64,000 bases of DNA from Saccopteryx bilineata. Its lineage: Eukaryota > Chordata > Mammalia > Chiroptera > Emballonuridae. Both the position numbers and the translations under genes were made by a program. The notes beneath the pieces were generated by a model. The model saw nothing but the letters and a program-made list of their open reading frames with translations. It had not been told where the DNA came from and searched no databases. Location of the stretch: assembly GCF_036850765.1 (NCBI RefSeq), contig NC_089490.1, positions 386,832,558-386,896,557 on the forward strand, written 5' to 3'. Below are positions 1 to 10,190 of this stretch, piece after piece. Within the stretch, counting starts at the first letter, position 1. Every line of letters starts with the position of its first letter.

Positions 1-523
1 AAGAAAAGAAAGAACCACCACAACAACAAACAGGGCCAGGAAAAAAATGTAAATGTACTTTATATGGAGATGGGATCCCAAATATTTCGTATTGCACTGT
101 GCTTTAGAATTAGTCATCCCATAGGGGTAATCTCATGACCCCACAGGCAAATTTGACCCATCTGTCCAGGCCAGCTCCAACGACACTTCTTTGATGAGGC
201 TGGCCCTTCCCCCAGCTCAGCATTGGTTGATGAATTCTTGCTCAGGGCCAGTTTGGTGGTAGCTCAGCACATTCATTTGTTTAACAAGTGAAGAAAATAT
301 TACAGTTAAGAATTTACTGTGTAAAATTTATGTCTATCAGCATTCTTAGTGGTTTTATTTTGTTTCGTTTTAATTCTTTAGAACTTCAGAGTCCCAGATT
401 GGGTATGGGGCTTCCCTGATTCTGGCTTAGCAAGGCTGCAGATCCACCTAGGAATCAAAACAGCTCTGGTCAGGAGCAAGTGACATTGGGGCTGAGGCCG
501 CCACTTGCCTTCGTTGCAGATGC
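1..523. other. No gene recognised
   Basis: Moderately AT-rich sequence with no recognisable exon, RNA gene or repeat. It ends at the target site of the hAT element that follows. The open frames here are short and have no recognisable motif. Confidence 0.5.
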
Positions 524-531
524 CTCTAAGG

Positions 532-885
532 CAGTGGTAGTCAACCTGGTCCCTACCGCCCACTAGTGGGCATTCCAGCTTTCATGGTGGGCGGTAGCGG
601 AGCAACCAGAGTATAAATAAAAAGATAGATTGAACTATAGTAAGTTGTTTTATAAAGATTAATTCTGCCAAACTTAGCGAAAAACCGACATAAAGTACTT
701 TGGTAAGTAATTATTATTATATGCTTTAACTTGCTTTAACTCTGCTTTATAAATTTGATAAAGTAAAGTTACTTCCCTACTTTATAAGTCACCATTACTG
801 TAGAACCAGTGGGTGGTTAGAAAATTTTACTACTAACAGAGATACAAAAGTGGGTGGTAGGTATAAAAAAGGTTGACTACCCCTG
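532..885. mobile_element. Non-autonomous hAT DNA transposon (354 bp), family A
   Basis: The element starts CAGTGGTAGTCAACC and ends GGTTGACTACCCCTG, so its terminal inverted repeats agree at 14 of 15 positions. It is flanked by a perfect 8-bp TSD, CTCTAAGG, at 524-531 and 886-893. Eight-bp duplications and CAG-type termini are hallmarks of the hAT superfamily. It encodes no transposase and must have been moved in trans. A perfect 14-nt palindrome lies near the left end at 558-571. The exact TSD argues for a fairly recent insertion. Confidence 0.9.
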
Positions 886-930
886 CTCTAAGGCATCTGA
901 TTTGGAGTAATTATTAAAAACAATGATTCA

Positions 931-1289
931 ACCTGACCAGGTGGTGACGCAGTGGATAGAGCATTGGATTTGGATGCGGAGGACCCAGGTTCAAGACCCC
1001 GAGGTCGTCAGCTTGAGCGTGGGCTCATCTGGTTTGAGCAAAGCTCACCAGCTTGGACCCAAGGTTGCTGGCTTGAGCAAGGGGTCATTCGGTCTGCTGT
1101 AGCCCCCCGGTCAAGGCACATATGAGAAATCAATCAATGAACAACTAAGGAGCCACAACAAAAAACTGATGATTGATTCTTCTCATCTCTCTCCATTCCT
1201 GTCTGTCTGTCCCTATCTATCCCTCTCTCTCTGACTCTCTCTCTGTCTCTGTAAAAAAACAAAACAAAACCAAAAAAAAAACACCCCAG
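931..1289 (+). mobile_element. tRNA-derived bat SINE (CCTGACCAGGTGGTG-head type)
   Basis: A tRNA-like head with recognisable A and B boxes (the B box lies around GGTTCAAGACC) is followed by a tRNA-unrelated body, a pyrimidine-rich stretch of CT repeats and an A-rich tail. A 14-bp TSD (AAAACAATGATTCA at 917-930, AAAACAGTGATTCA at 1290-1303) has one mismatch and shows L1-type retroposition. The short open frame over its CT-rich tail is an artefact. Confidence 0.85.
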
Positions 1290-1309
1290 AAAACAGTGAT
1301 TCAGATTTT

Positions 1310-1500
1310 CAGTTCCTCCTGTTGTATATTATTTCCAACTCTGACAACCCTCGTGGAAATTTTTATCATTTTAGAGATGAGAAAGTAAGATTTGAAGAGG
1401 CTAGCTTACTTTCCCAGGGTCCCCTGTTGTGCACAGACTCTGAGTGAAGTACATGGCAGAACTAGTCCTGCTTGGGCTCATAGTAGTTCTTAATAAAAAG
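1310..1500 (-). repeat. MIR-like ancient SINE fragment
   Basis: The order of segments (ATTTTAGAGATGAGAAAGT, then a stretch resembling the MIR core, then a possible reversed head) resembles a reverse-oriented MIR. It is strongly diverged and the limits are approximate. Confidence 0.4.
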
Positions 1501-1819
1501 TTACTTTTATGGTTATCATTATTATTATGTTTTAAAGGGATGAGTGTAGGTCTTCAAGGGAATTCCAAACCCTATGTTCCCTATGTCAGGTACTTCTATC
1601 TTTTTTATGTCTGACTCTTTTCTGGCTAAAAATAATGACAGAAAAAAGATAGCCACTTTCTTGGTATCAAATTATGTCGTTCATAAGAAATTACCTTAAA
1701 AACTAGAATGTATTCATGAAATTTTAGGTACTATAATTCTTATTCTAATAATTATTAGAATGTTATAATATAGTAATGATAATTAGTATATTATCTTCAT
1801 CATTAGAATGTGAGTCCTA

Positions 1820-2510
1820 CAGGGTAAGAACCTTGCCTTATTTTTTGCGTCCACAGAGCACATACTTAGGTGATACTTAATAAATGCATTGTGCATAGTA
1901 CAATGGCATTTACTTCCTTTAAGAGGTAAACTAGGAAATCTGTGTTTGGTCTTGGCTGTTCCAGAGGTAGACTGGGTCAGTGACAACTCAAGCAAGATAT
2001 ATAGTCTGATAGAATGGAGCTCATTCATTCATTCAAAAGGTACACTGAGCATCTAACATATGCCAGACACCACTCCAGACAAAGGGAAACAGCTATGAAC
2101 AAGAGGGAGAACATCTAGCAAAAGAAGTAGATACTGCATAAAGAGGAAAATTACTGATTGCTTCGGGGAGTGAAGAAAACGAAAACGGCTAAAGTGAAAG
2201 AGAGTTACGCAGGGCGGCGTACGTGTCTGTTCTATTGATAGATAGGCGAGGCGAGAGCAGTCTCTCTGAAACCTGGGTGAAGAGCCGCGTTTTTAGGCCT
2301 TGTTAGCCTCACCGAAGAATTTCAGTTTAATTCTAAGATCAATGAGCAAGCCATTGGAGGGTTTTAAGCAGAAGAATGATATGCTCTGACCTAGACTTAA
2401 ATATAGCTCTTTGGCTATGGGAGTGGGCTACAAGGATGGGTGAAAAAGGAGAAAGGATTAAGCAAAAAAAACCCTCATAGGCACAGATAACAGTGTGAGG
2501 ATTATCACAG
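1820..2510 (+). repeat. L2-like ancient LINE remnant
   Basis: The ATTCATTCATTCA start followed by a stretch like 'gagcatctaacatatgccag', and later 'agccattggagggtttta', recall the 3-prime region of mammalian L2-class repeats. It is heavily diverged, without an open frame, and its limits are approximate. The interval 1500-1820 before it is AT-rich with nothing recognised. Confidence 0.4.
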
Positions 2511-2550
2511 AGAAAGAGGGGTATAGGGAGGTTCTGGAAGGTATGAGGGA

Positions 2551-2724
2551 GCCCTGGCTGGATGGCTCGCTTGGCTGGAGCATTGTCCTGCAATGCAGAG
2601 GTGGCTGGTTCTGTCCTTGGCCGGGGCACATACAGAAACAGATTGATGCTTCTGTCTCCCCCTTATCCCCTTTCCTCTTTCTGGATTCAATAAAAATAAA
2701 AGAATAAAAAAATAGAAAAAAATA
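2551..2724 (+). mobile_element. Short Ves-type tRNA SINE
   Basis: The head GCCCTGGCTGGATGGCTC is a diverged version of the bat Ves head, and the B-box region lies near 2605-2620. The body is short (174 bp) and lacks the long GC-rich extension seen in other copies of this window, so it is a shorter or older subfamily. A perfect 14-bp TSD, GAAGGTATGAGGGA, flanks it (2537-2550 and 2725-2738). It lies inside the 3-prime part of an L1. Confidence 0.88.
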
Positions 2725-2738
2725 GAAGGTATGAGGGA

Positions 2739-2895
2739 GATAAATGATGATGTACAGAGACTTGACTTCAGGTGGTGAACACATAATATGATATACAGAT
2801 GATGTATTACAAATTGTACACATGAAACCTTTATAATTTTATTAACCAGTGTTACTCCCCAAAATTCAATAAAAACATAAAAAATAATAAAATGG
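2739..2895 (+). mobile_element. L1 3-prime UTR end
   Basis: The text 'attgtacacatgaaacct' followed by 'ttattaaccagtgttactcc' and an A-rich tail matches the conserved 3-prime end of bat L1 elements. The SINE at 2551-2724 split this L1, so the L1 is older than the SINE. The 5-prime limit left of the SINE is unclear. Confidence 0.7.
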
Positions 2896-3187
2896 CTATT
2901 AAAAAGTATCATCAAAGAGTGTAAATTTAGAGCAGTACCATATTTTGCATTCAATCAATATGTATTCTTTCTGCAATCACATTAGGATTTACACCAAAGG
3001 CTGTTGATACTCATGCTACATGATATTTAAAAGATGATGCTTGTCATTCCTCAAAAAAATCTTGTACCATATATATTCATATCAAAGTGATACATCAAAA
3101 ATAAAGAGTATTTAATAACAAAGTTAAATTAATCAATGTGGTAAATTTAGGCTGTTCTTTTATTATTCCTCAAATCCTTTAAGTTTT

Positions 3188-3894
3188 TTTTAAATTAATT
3201 TTAATGGGGTGACATTGATCAATCAGGGTACATAGGTTCAGAGAAAACATCTCCAGATCATTTTGACATTTAATTATGTTGCATATCCATCACCCAAAGT
3301 CATATAGTCTTCCATCACCTTCTATCTGGTTTTCTTTGTGCCCCTCCTCCCCCCCACCCCCTCCCTTCCCCTCCCCACCCCCGGTAACCACCACACTCTT
3401 GTCTATGTCCCTGAGTCTCATTTTTATGTCCTACCTATGTATGGAATCACACAGTTCTTAGTTTTTTTCTGATTTACTTATTTCACTCAGTATAATGTTA
3501 TCAAGGTCCATCCATGTTGTTGTAAATCAGGGGTCCCCAAACTTTTTACACAGGGGGCCAGTTCACTGTCACTCAGACCATTGGAGGGCTGGACTATAAA
3601 AAAAACTATGAACAAATCCCTATGCACACTGCACATATCTTATTTTAAAGTAAAAAAACAAAACAGGAACAAATACAATATTTAAAATAAAGAACAAGTA
3701 AATTTAAATCAACAAACTGACCAGTATTTCAATGGGAACTATGCTCCTCTCACTGACCACCAATGAAAGAGGTGCCCCTTCCGGAAGTGCGGTGGGGGCC
3801 GCATGCGGCCTGCGGGCCGTAGTTTGGGGACCCCTGTTGTAAATGATCCGATATTATCATTTCTTATGGCTGAGTAGTATTCCATAGTATATAT
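3188..3894 (-). mobile_element. L1 3-prime end, inserted in reverse
   Basis: A T-run (the poly-A tail on the other strand) is followed by 'ttaatggggtgacattgat', a C-rich stretch and the conserved 'ggctgagtagtattccat' segment, all typical of the L1 3-prime UTR and end of ORF2 read in reverse. It is split by a hAT at 3528-3836. It is flanked by an unusually long imperfect direct repeat (3141-3187 and 3895-3941). Confidence 0.8.
3528..3836 (+). mobile_element. Non-autonomous hAT transposon (309 bp), family B copy 1
   Basis: The left terminus CAGGGGTCCCCAAAC is the exact inverse of the right terminus GTTTGGGGACCCCTG. A perfect 8-bp TSD, TTGTAAAT, lies at 3520-3527 and 3837-3844. No transposase is encoded. 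A second copy in the same orientation lies at 55252-55578 and is nearly identical, except that this copy lacks about 20 bp near the right end. Strand is given relative to that copy. Confidence 0.92.
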
Positions 3895-4029
3895 GTAAAT
3901 TTAGGCCATCCTTTCATTATTCCTCAAATCCTTTAAGTTTCAAGCTTCACAGTTTGTTTTCAAGGTTGTTAAATCAATGATTTAGAATTAATTGACCTTA
4001 ATCTCAATAAACTTGAGTTTATTGACTGA

Positions 4030-4275
4030 AAAGGAAAGAGAAGGACAGATTGGTGGTTACCGAATAGCCATGGGGATGTAAAGTACAGCATAGGGAAGAT
4101 AGGCAATAGTATTGTAATCACTGTGTAGGTATGGTGTCATATGGGTACTAGATTTATCGGGGTGATCACTTCATAATTATATAACATAAATGTCTAATCA
4201 CTGGGTTGTACACCTGAAACTAATGTAATATATCATATATCAGTTGTAATTGAAAAAATAAAAAATCATTAAAAA
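4030..4275 (+). mobile_element. Old L1 3-prime UTR fragment
   Basis: 'gattggtggttaccgaata', then 'gggttgtacacctgaaact' and an A-rich end resemble the 3-prime UTR of ancient mammalian L1 families. It is diverged, with no coding part. Confidence 0.65.
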
Positions 4276-4529
4276 ATATCTCCTTGGCTGATTGATAGAG
4301 ATTGAAGAAAAGCAAAAATGTAAACACGGAGACCAATGAAAATAGCAAATGAGCAATGACAGTGGGAGATGGTGAGAAGCAGAAATATCTCCGGAAATTT
4401 TTGAGATACAGCTATGGGGTCTAGGTTCTCTGTGCTCTCAGGACCCTGGGCATGATGGAGCATTGCTCTCCCTGCCCTAACTTTATCTACGGCTAGAATC
4501 CTAATGAATAAATATTTGCTGATTTAGAA

Positions 4530-4690
4530 CCAAGATTTGGAATCTTAGGGTTGGAAATGATGAACTTTCCCATTTTACAGATGAAATGATGGAGGCAAAG
4601 ATGAGGTGAAGTGACTGATCCAAGTCACAGAGTTTCTTACTGGCCAATCCAGCAGTTTGAACATTTCTAGCTCAGGGTTCTTTCTATTTT
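4530..4690 (+). repeat. Ancient MIR-like repeat
   Basis: 'aatcttagggttggaaatg' followed by 'cccattttacagatga' resembles an old mammalian interspersed repeat. A related short segment occurs near 35400-35470. The family is not certain. Confidence 0.35.
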
Positions 4691-7009
4691 AGAAAACCAT
4701 TCCTTCATAGCAGTGTTCTTTGCCCTTGTTTTGCTAAATCCTGAAACATAGGGCTCAAAATATTAGCGAAATTTCCTGACAGTTGTCTACATGGTGAATA
4801 GTGTGACTGGGTCTGACCCTTGTTTCTAGTACAGATTTCATCCATAAATAGAAACAGTTTGCTTTTTTTCCTCTTAAACTTTGTGGCTTTTGATTCTTTT
4901 ATTTTTCCCTTTATTGCCCTGACTAGGACATTCAGTACAATGTTGAGAAATGGTGAAAGCAGACATTCTTGCCTTGTCCCAGAACTTAGTGTGGTAGGGT
5001 AAATTAATTACAGGTTATTCATAAATGTTATTTATCAAGTTAAGAAAGTTCCCTTCATTCCTAGTTTACTAAAACTGGTTGTCATTTTTTTTTCATGAAT
5101 GATCATTAAATTTTATTCTGTTTTTTTTTCAGCATATATTGAAATGATTATGTGACTGTTCTCCTTTATTTTGTAAATGTAAGGCATTACACTGATTTTC
5201 AATAAAACCAATATTGCACTCCAGGAATAAGCTCTATTTGGTCCTAATATATTATCATTTTTATATATTGTTGAATTAGTTTGCTAATATTTTGTTAAAT
5301 ATTTGTGTCTATATTCAAGAGAGTTATAATTTTCTTTTTTAGTAATGTCTTTGGCTATTATCAGGGTTATGAAACTTCATAAAGTCAAATAGGAAATAGC
5401 CCATACTCTATTTTCTGAAAGAATTTATATAAGATTGGTATTATTATATTTTTTAAATTTTGGGCCGAATTCATCAGTGAAACCATTTTAGCCTAGAGTC
5501 TTCTTTGGGGAAGGTTTTTAATTCTTCCCACATAAGCAAAGGATATAGAATCATTTGGATTTCCAATTTCTTCTTATAGCAGTGTCTCAACACAAATTCT
5601 ATTTCAACTAAAATTTCAAATTTATTGGCACAAAGTGGTTTATAATAATTTTTATGATCTTTCTGATGTTTGAAAGATCTGTAGTGCTGCCCCTTTCATT
5701 CTTTATATTGTTAATTTCTTTTATCTGTTTTTTCTTGATTAGTCTACCAACAAATATATTCCTTATTGATCTTTCTCAAAGAAATAATAACTTATTTACT
5801 TATTTATGTTTTCTCTTTTATTAATTTATATATTTTTATTAACATTAATCTCATCTATTTTGGCTTTAATCTCCTCTCCTTTTTCTAGCTTCTCAAATTG
5901 TTTATTTCAAATCTTTTCTCTCTTCTAATATACATAAAGTTCTAAACTTCCCTCTTAGCACTGCTTTAGCTATATCTTACATGAGATTTTAAATGTGCTT
6001 TCCATATGTGACTTTATTTATTTCAAATTGAATAAATTTGGGGATATTTTCGATTTCCTTTTTGCTGATGATTTATAATTTAATTCTTTTGTGGTCAGCC
6101 AATATACCATATATTATTTTAATCCCTTGAAAATTATTAAACCTTGTTTCACAGCCCCGTGTGCGTTCTATCTCAGTGAACATTTTCTGAACACTTGAAA
6201 AAATGTATTCTGAAGTTTTTGGGTCTAGTGTTCAATAAATGTTAACTAGATTAAGTTGGTTTGTAGTATTGTTCAAACCTTACCTCACTAATTGTCTACT
6301 TGTTCTATCAATTACTGAGACAGTAGAATTCAAATCCAATAGTAATTGTGGATTTGTCTGTTTCTCTCTTTAGTTCTGTTTGTTTGTGCTTCATGTATTT
6401 TGAGGCACTGTTATTAGGTGCATACTCATTTAGGATTATTGTTTCTTAATGAATTTACCTATCATTGTAAAGTATTATTTTTATCTCTATTCATATTGTC
6501 TGATATTAATATTATCTAACTTTAATATCATACTCCAGTTTTGTGATTAGAATCTCTGTATTACATCTTTTCCCACTCTCTCTTTTTTAACTAATCTGTT
6601 TGGTTATTTTTAAAGTGCAACTCTTTGGCATATATTTAGGGCTTGCTTTTGTTTCCAGTCTGAAAATAACTGCCTTTTTACTGGAGTTTTTAATCAAGTT
6701 ACACTTAACATAATTGTTAATAAAGTTGTACTTAAATCTACCATCTTGTTATTTGTTTTCCACACATCCCTCAGTATTTATCCCTTTCTCCTGTCTTCTT
6801 TTATAATAATTTAGAATTTGTTTTACTGTTTTATCACCTCTGTAAACTGTTAGCTATCTCTTTAATTTTTATATTTTTCTGGTTGGTTTAGGAATTATTA
6901 TTTGCATTCTTAACTTACTGTAGCCTCCCATGAATTATTATGATGATATTTCCTGTATATTGTAAAAATTTTACTATGTGACATTTTATATATTTTATTT
7001 CATATATAT

Positions 7010-7346
7010 ATATATATATATATTTTTTTTTTTTTACAATACAGAGGGAGAGTTAGAGAGAGGGATAGATAGGGACAGACAGACAGGAACGGAGACAGAT
7101 GAGAAGCATCAATTATCAGTTTCTCATTGCGACACCTTAGTTGTTCATTGATTGCTTTCTTATATGTGCCTTGACCGTGGGCCTTCAGCAGACCGAGTAA
7201 CCCCTACTTGAGCCAGCGAACTTAGGCTCAAGCTGGTGAGCTTTTTGCTAAGCCAAATGAGCCCGCGCTCGACCTTGGGGTCTCGAACCTGGGTCTTCCA
7301 CATTCCAGTCCGATGCTCTATCCACTGCACCACTGCCTGGTCAGGC
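7010..7346 (-). mobile_element. tRNA-derived bat SINE (CCTGACCAGGTGGTG-head type), reverse
   Basis: The right end, GCACCACTGCCTGGTCAGG, is the reverse of the tRNA-like head, and the T-run at the left is its A-tail. A 14-bp TSD, TATTTCATATATAT, is at 6996-7009 and 7347-7360. It is related to the copies at 931-1289 and 9361-9653 and was inserted into an older L1. Confidence 0.85.
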
Positions 7347-8034
7347 TATTTCATATATATTATAAATCACATTTACTTTTACACAATTACTTTTAAAGAT
7401 TTATGAAATTAGGAAACAAAAATTCTTATATTTACTCACATACATATATGGTGCTCTTTGTGCCCTTGTGTATGCAAGTTTCCTGAAACCTGAAGGACTC
7501 CCTTGAACATTTCTTCTGTGCCAGTCTCCTAGTCACAAAATAGCTCCGCTTTTGTTTATCTAAAAACAATTATATTGCCTTCAATTTTTAAAAAGAGATT
7601 TTCACTGGACATAAAATTCTCAGTTGGCAAGTTTTTCTTTTATTCCTTTAGCACTTTAAAAATGTCATTCCATTGGATTTTGACTTTCATTGTCTCTGAT
7701 AAGAAATCAATATTTTAAATTTTGTTCTGCTGTATGTACTTGTCTGGTTATTTTTGGAGATTCTTCTATTTGTCTTTGGCTTCAGCAGTGTGGTTTTGTT
7801 TGTATTTTTGTTTCTTAAAACTTGTTAACTTTCTGGTATCTCTGGGTTGATTATTTTTATCAAATGTGGGAGGAAAGTTGGTCATTGGGTCTTCAAATAC
7901 TTTTTTTGACTCAGTCTCTCTTTCCTCTCCTTCTGGGACTCCAGTTATACCCATATTAAAACCATGTTATATTGTCTCTCTGATATCTATTCATTTTTTT
8001 CAGTCCTTTTTACTATCTGTACATCAATTTCTTT

Positions 8035-8145
8035 ATTATTATTATTATTATCATTATTATTATTAAGTGAGAGGCAGGGAGGCAGAGACCAGGCTTCCAC
8101 ATGCACCCCAACAGGATCCACCCAACAAGTCCACTAGGGGGTGAT
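8035..8145 (-). mobile_element. 5-prime-truncated Ves/Rhin SINE
   Basis: Only the 3-prime part of the long bat SINE is present ('aggatccacccaacaagtcc' is the reverse of its GGATCC-containing segment). A direct repeat of about 15 bp, TACATCAATTTCTTT, brackets it (8020-8034 and 8147-8161). The truncation therefore happened on insertion and is not later decay. Confidence 0.75.
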
Positions 8146-8906
8146 GTACATCAATTTCTTTTATTTCTTTTACTGTAATGTTCAATTTACTATAAAACTC
8201 AATACATTTTTAATTTCAGATATAATGATTTTTAATTTTAGAATTATTATTTGGTTATTTTTATAGTTTCTGTTTTTGTACTAAGATTCCTTATCTGTTT
8301 ACCTATTATGTCTACTTTGCTTTAAATTCTTGATAAGTTTTAAAGTCCTTGTCTATAATTCTAACATCTGAACTATCTCTGGATCCGTGGGGGGTTTTAT
8401 TCATTCCCACCCCACCCCCTTGGTTATAAGTCATATTTTTCTGTTTCTTTACACATAACTAGTGATTTTTTCCCCTCACTTTATACTGGACATTGTGGAT
8501 TTTACATTGTTGCAAACTGAATTTATATGTCTTCCTTTGAAGAGTCTTGAGTTTGTTCTGTCAGATGGTTAATTTGCTCACAGACTAGTGTGATCCCCTT
8601 GAAGCTTGTTTTAAAAGTTTTTGGCAAGAGTATAAAATAACCCTTAGTCTAGAGCTCTACTCCTAAGATATTGCCTTACTGAGATTTCAATTGATTGCCC
8701 AGTATGCACAGTGAGGTCTCTCAAATTTGTCTGATCAGTTCTCCAATGTCTCCAAGTCCTATGCAATCTTTGGAATCTTTGTTCATCTCATTGTATCTCA
8801 GTAATTGTTCTCTGCCACAACTCACAGAGTCTTTCATTATGCATGCACAATTTACTATTCAGTGAAAGATTCAAGGAGACTTTTATGTATATTTCTGTAG
8901 CACTGT

Positions 8907-8928
8907 TTGTGTGTGTGTGTGTGTGTGT
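8907..8928. repeat. (GT)n microsatellite
   Basis: About eleven uninterrupted GT units. A neighbouring short open frame begins inside this repeat and is not considered a gene. Confidence 0.9.
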
Positions 8929-9360
8929 ACAGCCTTTTTCTCTCTGTTTCCCAATGCACAAATTTCAGCCACCGAAGCAACCCTGAACCCCCAGTCTTTA
9001 CCCCATCAGCTCATGAGATCATTGTGCTTTGCTTAAGCTACCCTTTTATGCACCAGAGTCTAGAATGTGCTTCTAGGGAGAAAACTGAAGATGATTATGG
9101 AGCTGAAATTATGTGTTTTCTCAGGGATCATAGTCCTTTTCTGATTGTTGTCAAAAGTGTGAAAACTTCTGTTTTAGTTGTATATTTGATTATAACAGGA
9201 GTACTAGTCTGATACTAATTATGCCATTATGGCTAAAAGTGTAAATCTCTAGCACAAATGAGTAATTCACATTCAATTGTTTACAACCCTCCATTTTAGA
9301 TGGCTATAGTATTATCTTTGAGAAATGGAATATCTCTGAAAAGGCATGTGAAAGAAATAT

Positions 9361-9653
9361 ATATATTTCAGAGAGAGGGACAGACAGACAGGAAGGGAGA
9401 GAAATGAGAATCATCAATTCTTCATTGTGGCACCTTAGTTGTTCAGTGATTGCTCTCTCATATGTGCCTTGATTAGGGGGCTACAGCAAACCAAGTGACC
9501 CCTTATTTGAGCCAGTGACCTTGGGCTCAAGCTGGTGAACCTTGCTCAAACCAGATGAGCCTGCACTCAAGCTGGCGACCTCGGGGTCTCAAACCTGGGT
9601 CCTCTGCATCCCAGTACGACACTCTATCCACTGTGCCACTGCCTGGTCAGGCT
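9361..9653 (-). mobile_element. tRNA-derived bat SINE (CCTGACCAGGTGGTG-head type), reverse
   Basis: The right end reads GTGCCACTGCCTGGTCAGG, the reverse of the tRNA-like head, with a purine-rich left part corresponding to the CT-rich tail. A 9-bp TSD, AAGAAATAT, lies at 9352-9360 and 9654-9662. Confidence 0.82.
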
Positions 9654-9949
9654 AAGAAATATGTTTTTTATAGACAAAGAGTATGGCCAAAGTGATATGT
9701 AGAATTCAAAGTGTTGTTTGTAAACTCTGGTTTAATGCTTTTCCTGTAAGTGTGGTTTTGTGCTTTTTGTATTTTTGTGAGAGAGTGTGAGTCAAAGCAA
9801 ATGAATATTAAGGGAGGGAAAATAGAGGCCAAATATAAAAGGAAGACACACTGAAAGGGTCAAAAATCTTTATTTGTAAACAACAACAACAAAATGACAT
9901 GAAAGTAATTTAAACTTAAAAATTAATGCCTTGTAATATTATCTAAAAA

Positions 9950-10190
9950 TTTTTAATCTCTACCGTGTGTTGGACACTGTTCTAAGTATTTCACATATTT
10001 TAACTTATGTGTTCTTCACAACAACCTTTTTGTGATATGTGCTTGTCTTATCCCCATTTTACAGATAAGAAAACCAATATAAAGAGATGGTATAACTTGA
10101 ACAAGGTTGCAATGTTTAAGGGTAGGAGTTGGGATTTGATCCCAGGCAATCTGCATCCAAAAACACTACATTTTTAACCTCTACACTGCC
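9950..10190 (-). repeat. MIR SINE fragment, reverse
   Basis: 'cactgttctaagtatttcac', then 'ccccattttacagataag' and 'gggatttgatcccaggca' follow the reverse MIR order of LINE-like tail, core and tRNA-like head. It is diverged and has no TSD. Confidence 0.7.

Larger units (their letters stand above)
4810..8900 (-). mobile_element. Old L1 body, reverse orientation, degraded
   Basis: Read on the minus strand, this segment follows the L1 ORF2 order. The plus-strand text 'attcagtacaatgttgaga' is the reverse of the conserved reverse-transcriptase region, and further rightward are endonuclease-like and more upstream L1 sequences. All frames are broken by many stops, so it is an old fossil. It is interrupted by SINEs at 7010-7346 and 8035-8145. 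An (AT)n run sits at 7001-7022 and a TTA-repeat at about 8034-8066. Limits are approximate. Confidence 0.65.

Noticed and set aside
8903..9212. 101-codon frame beginning in the GT repeat
   Set aside because: The start lies in a microsatellite and the rest overlaps the border of an old L1. No motif is seen.
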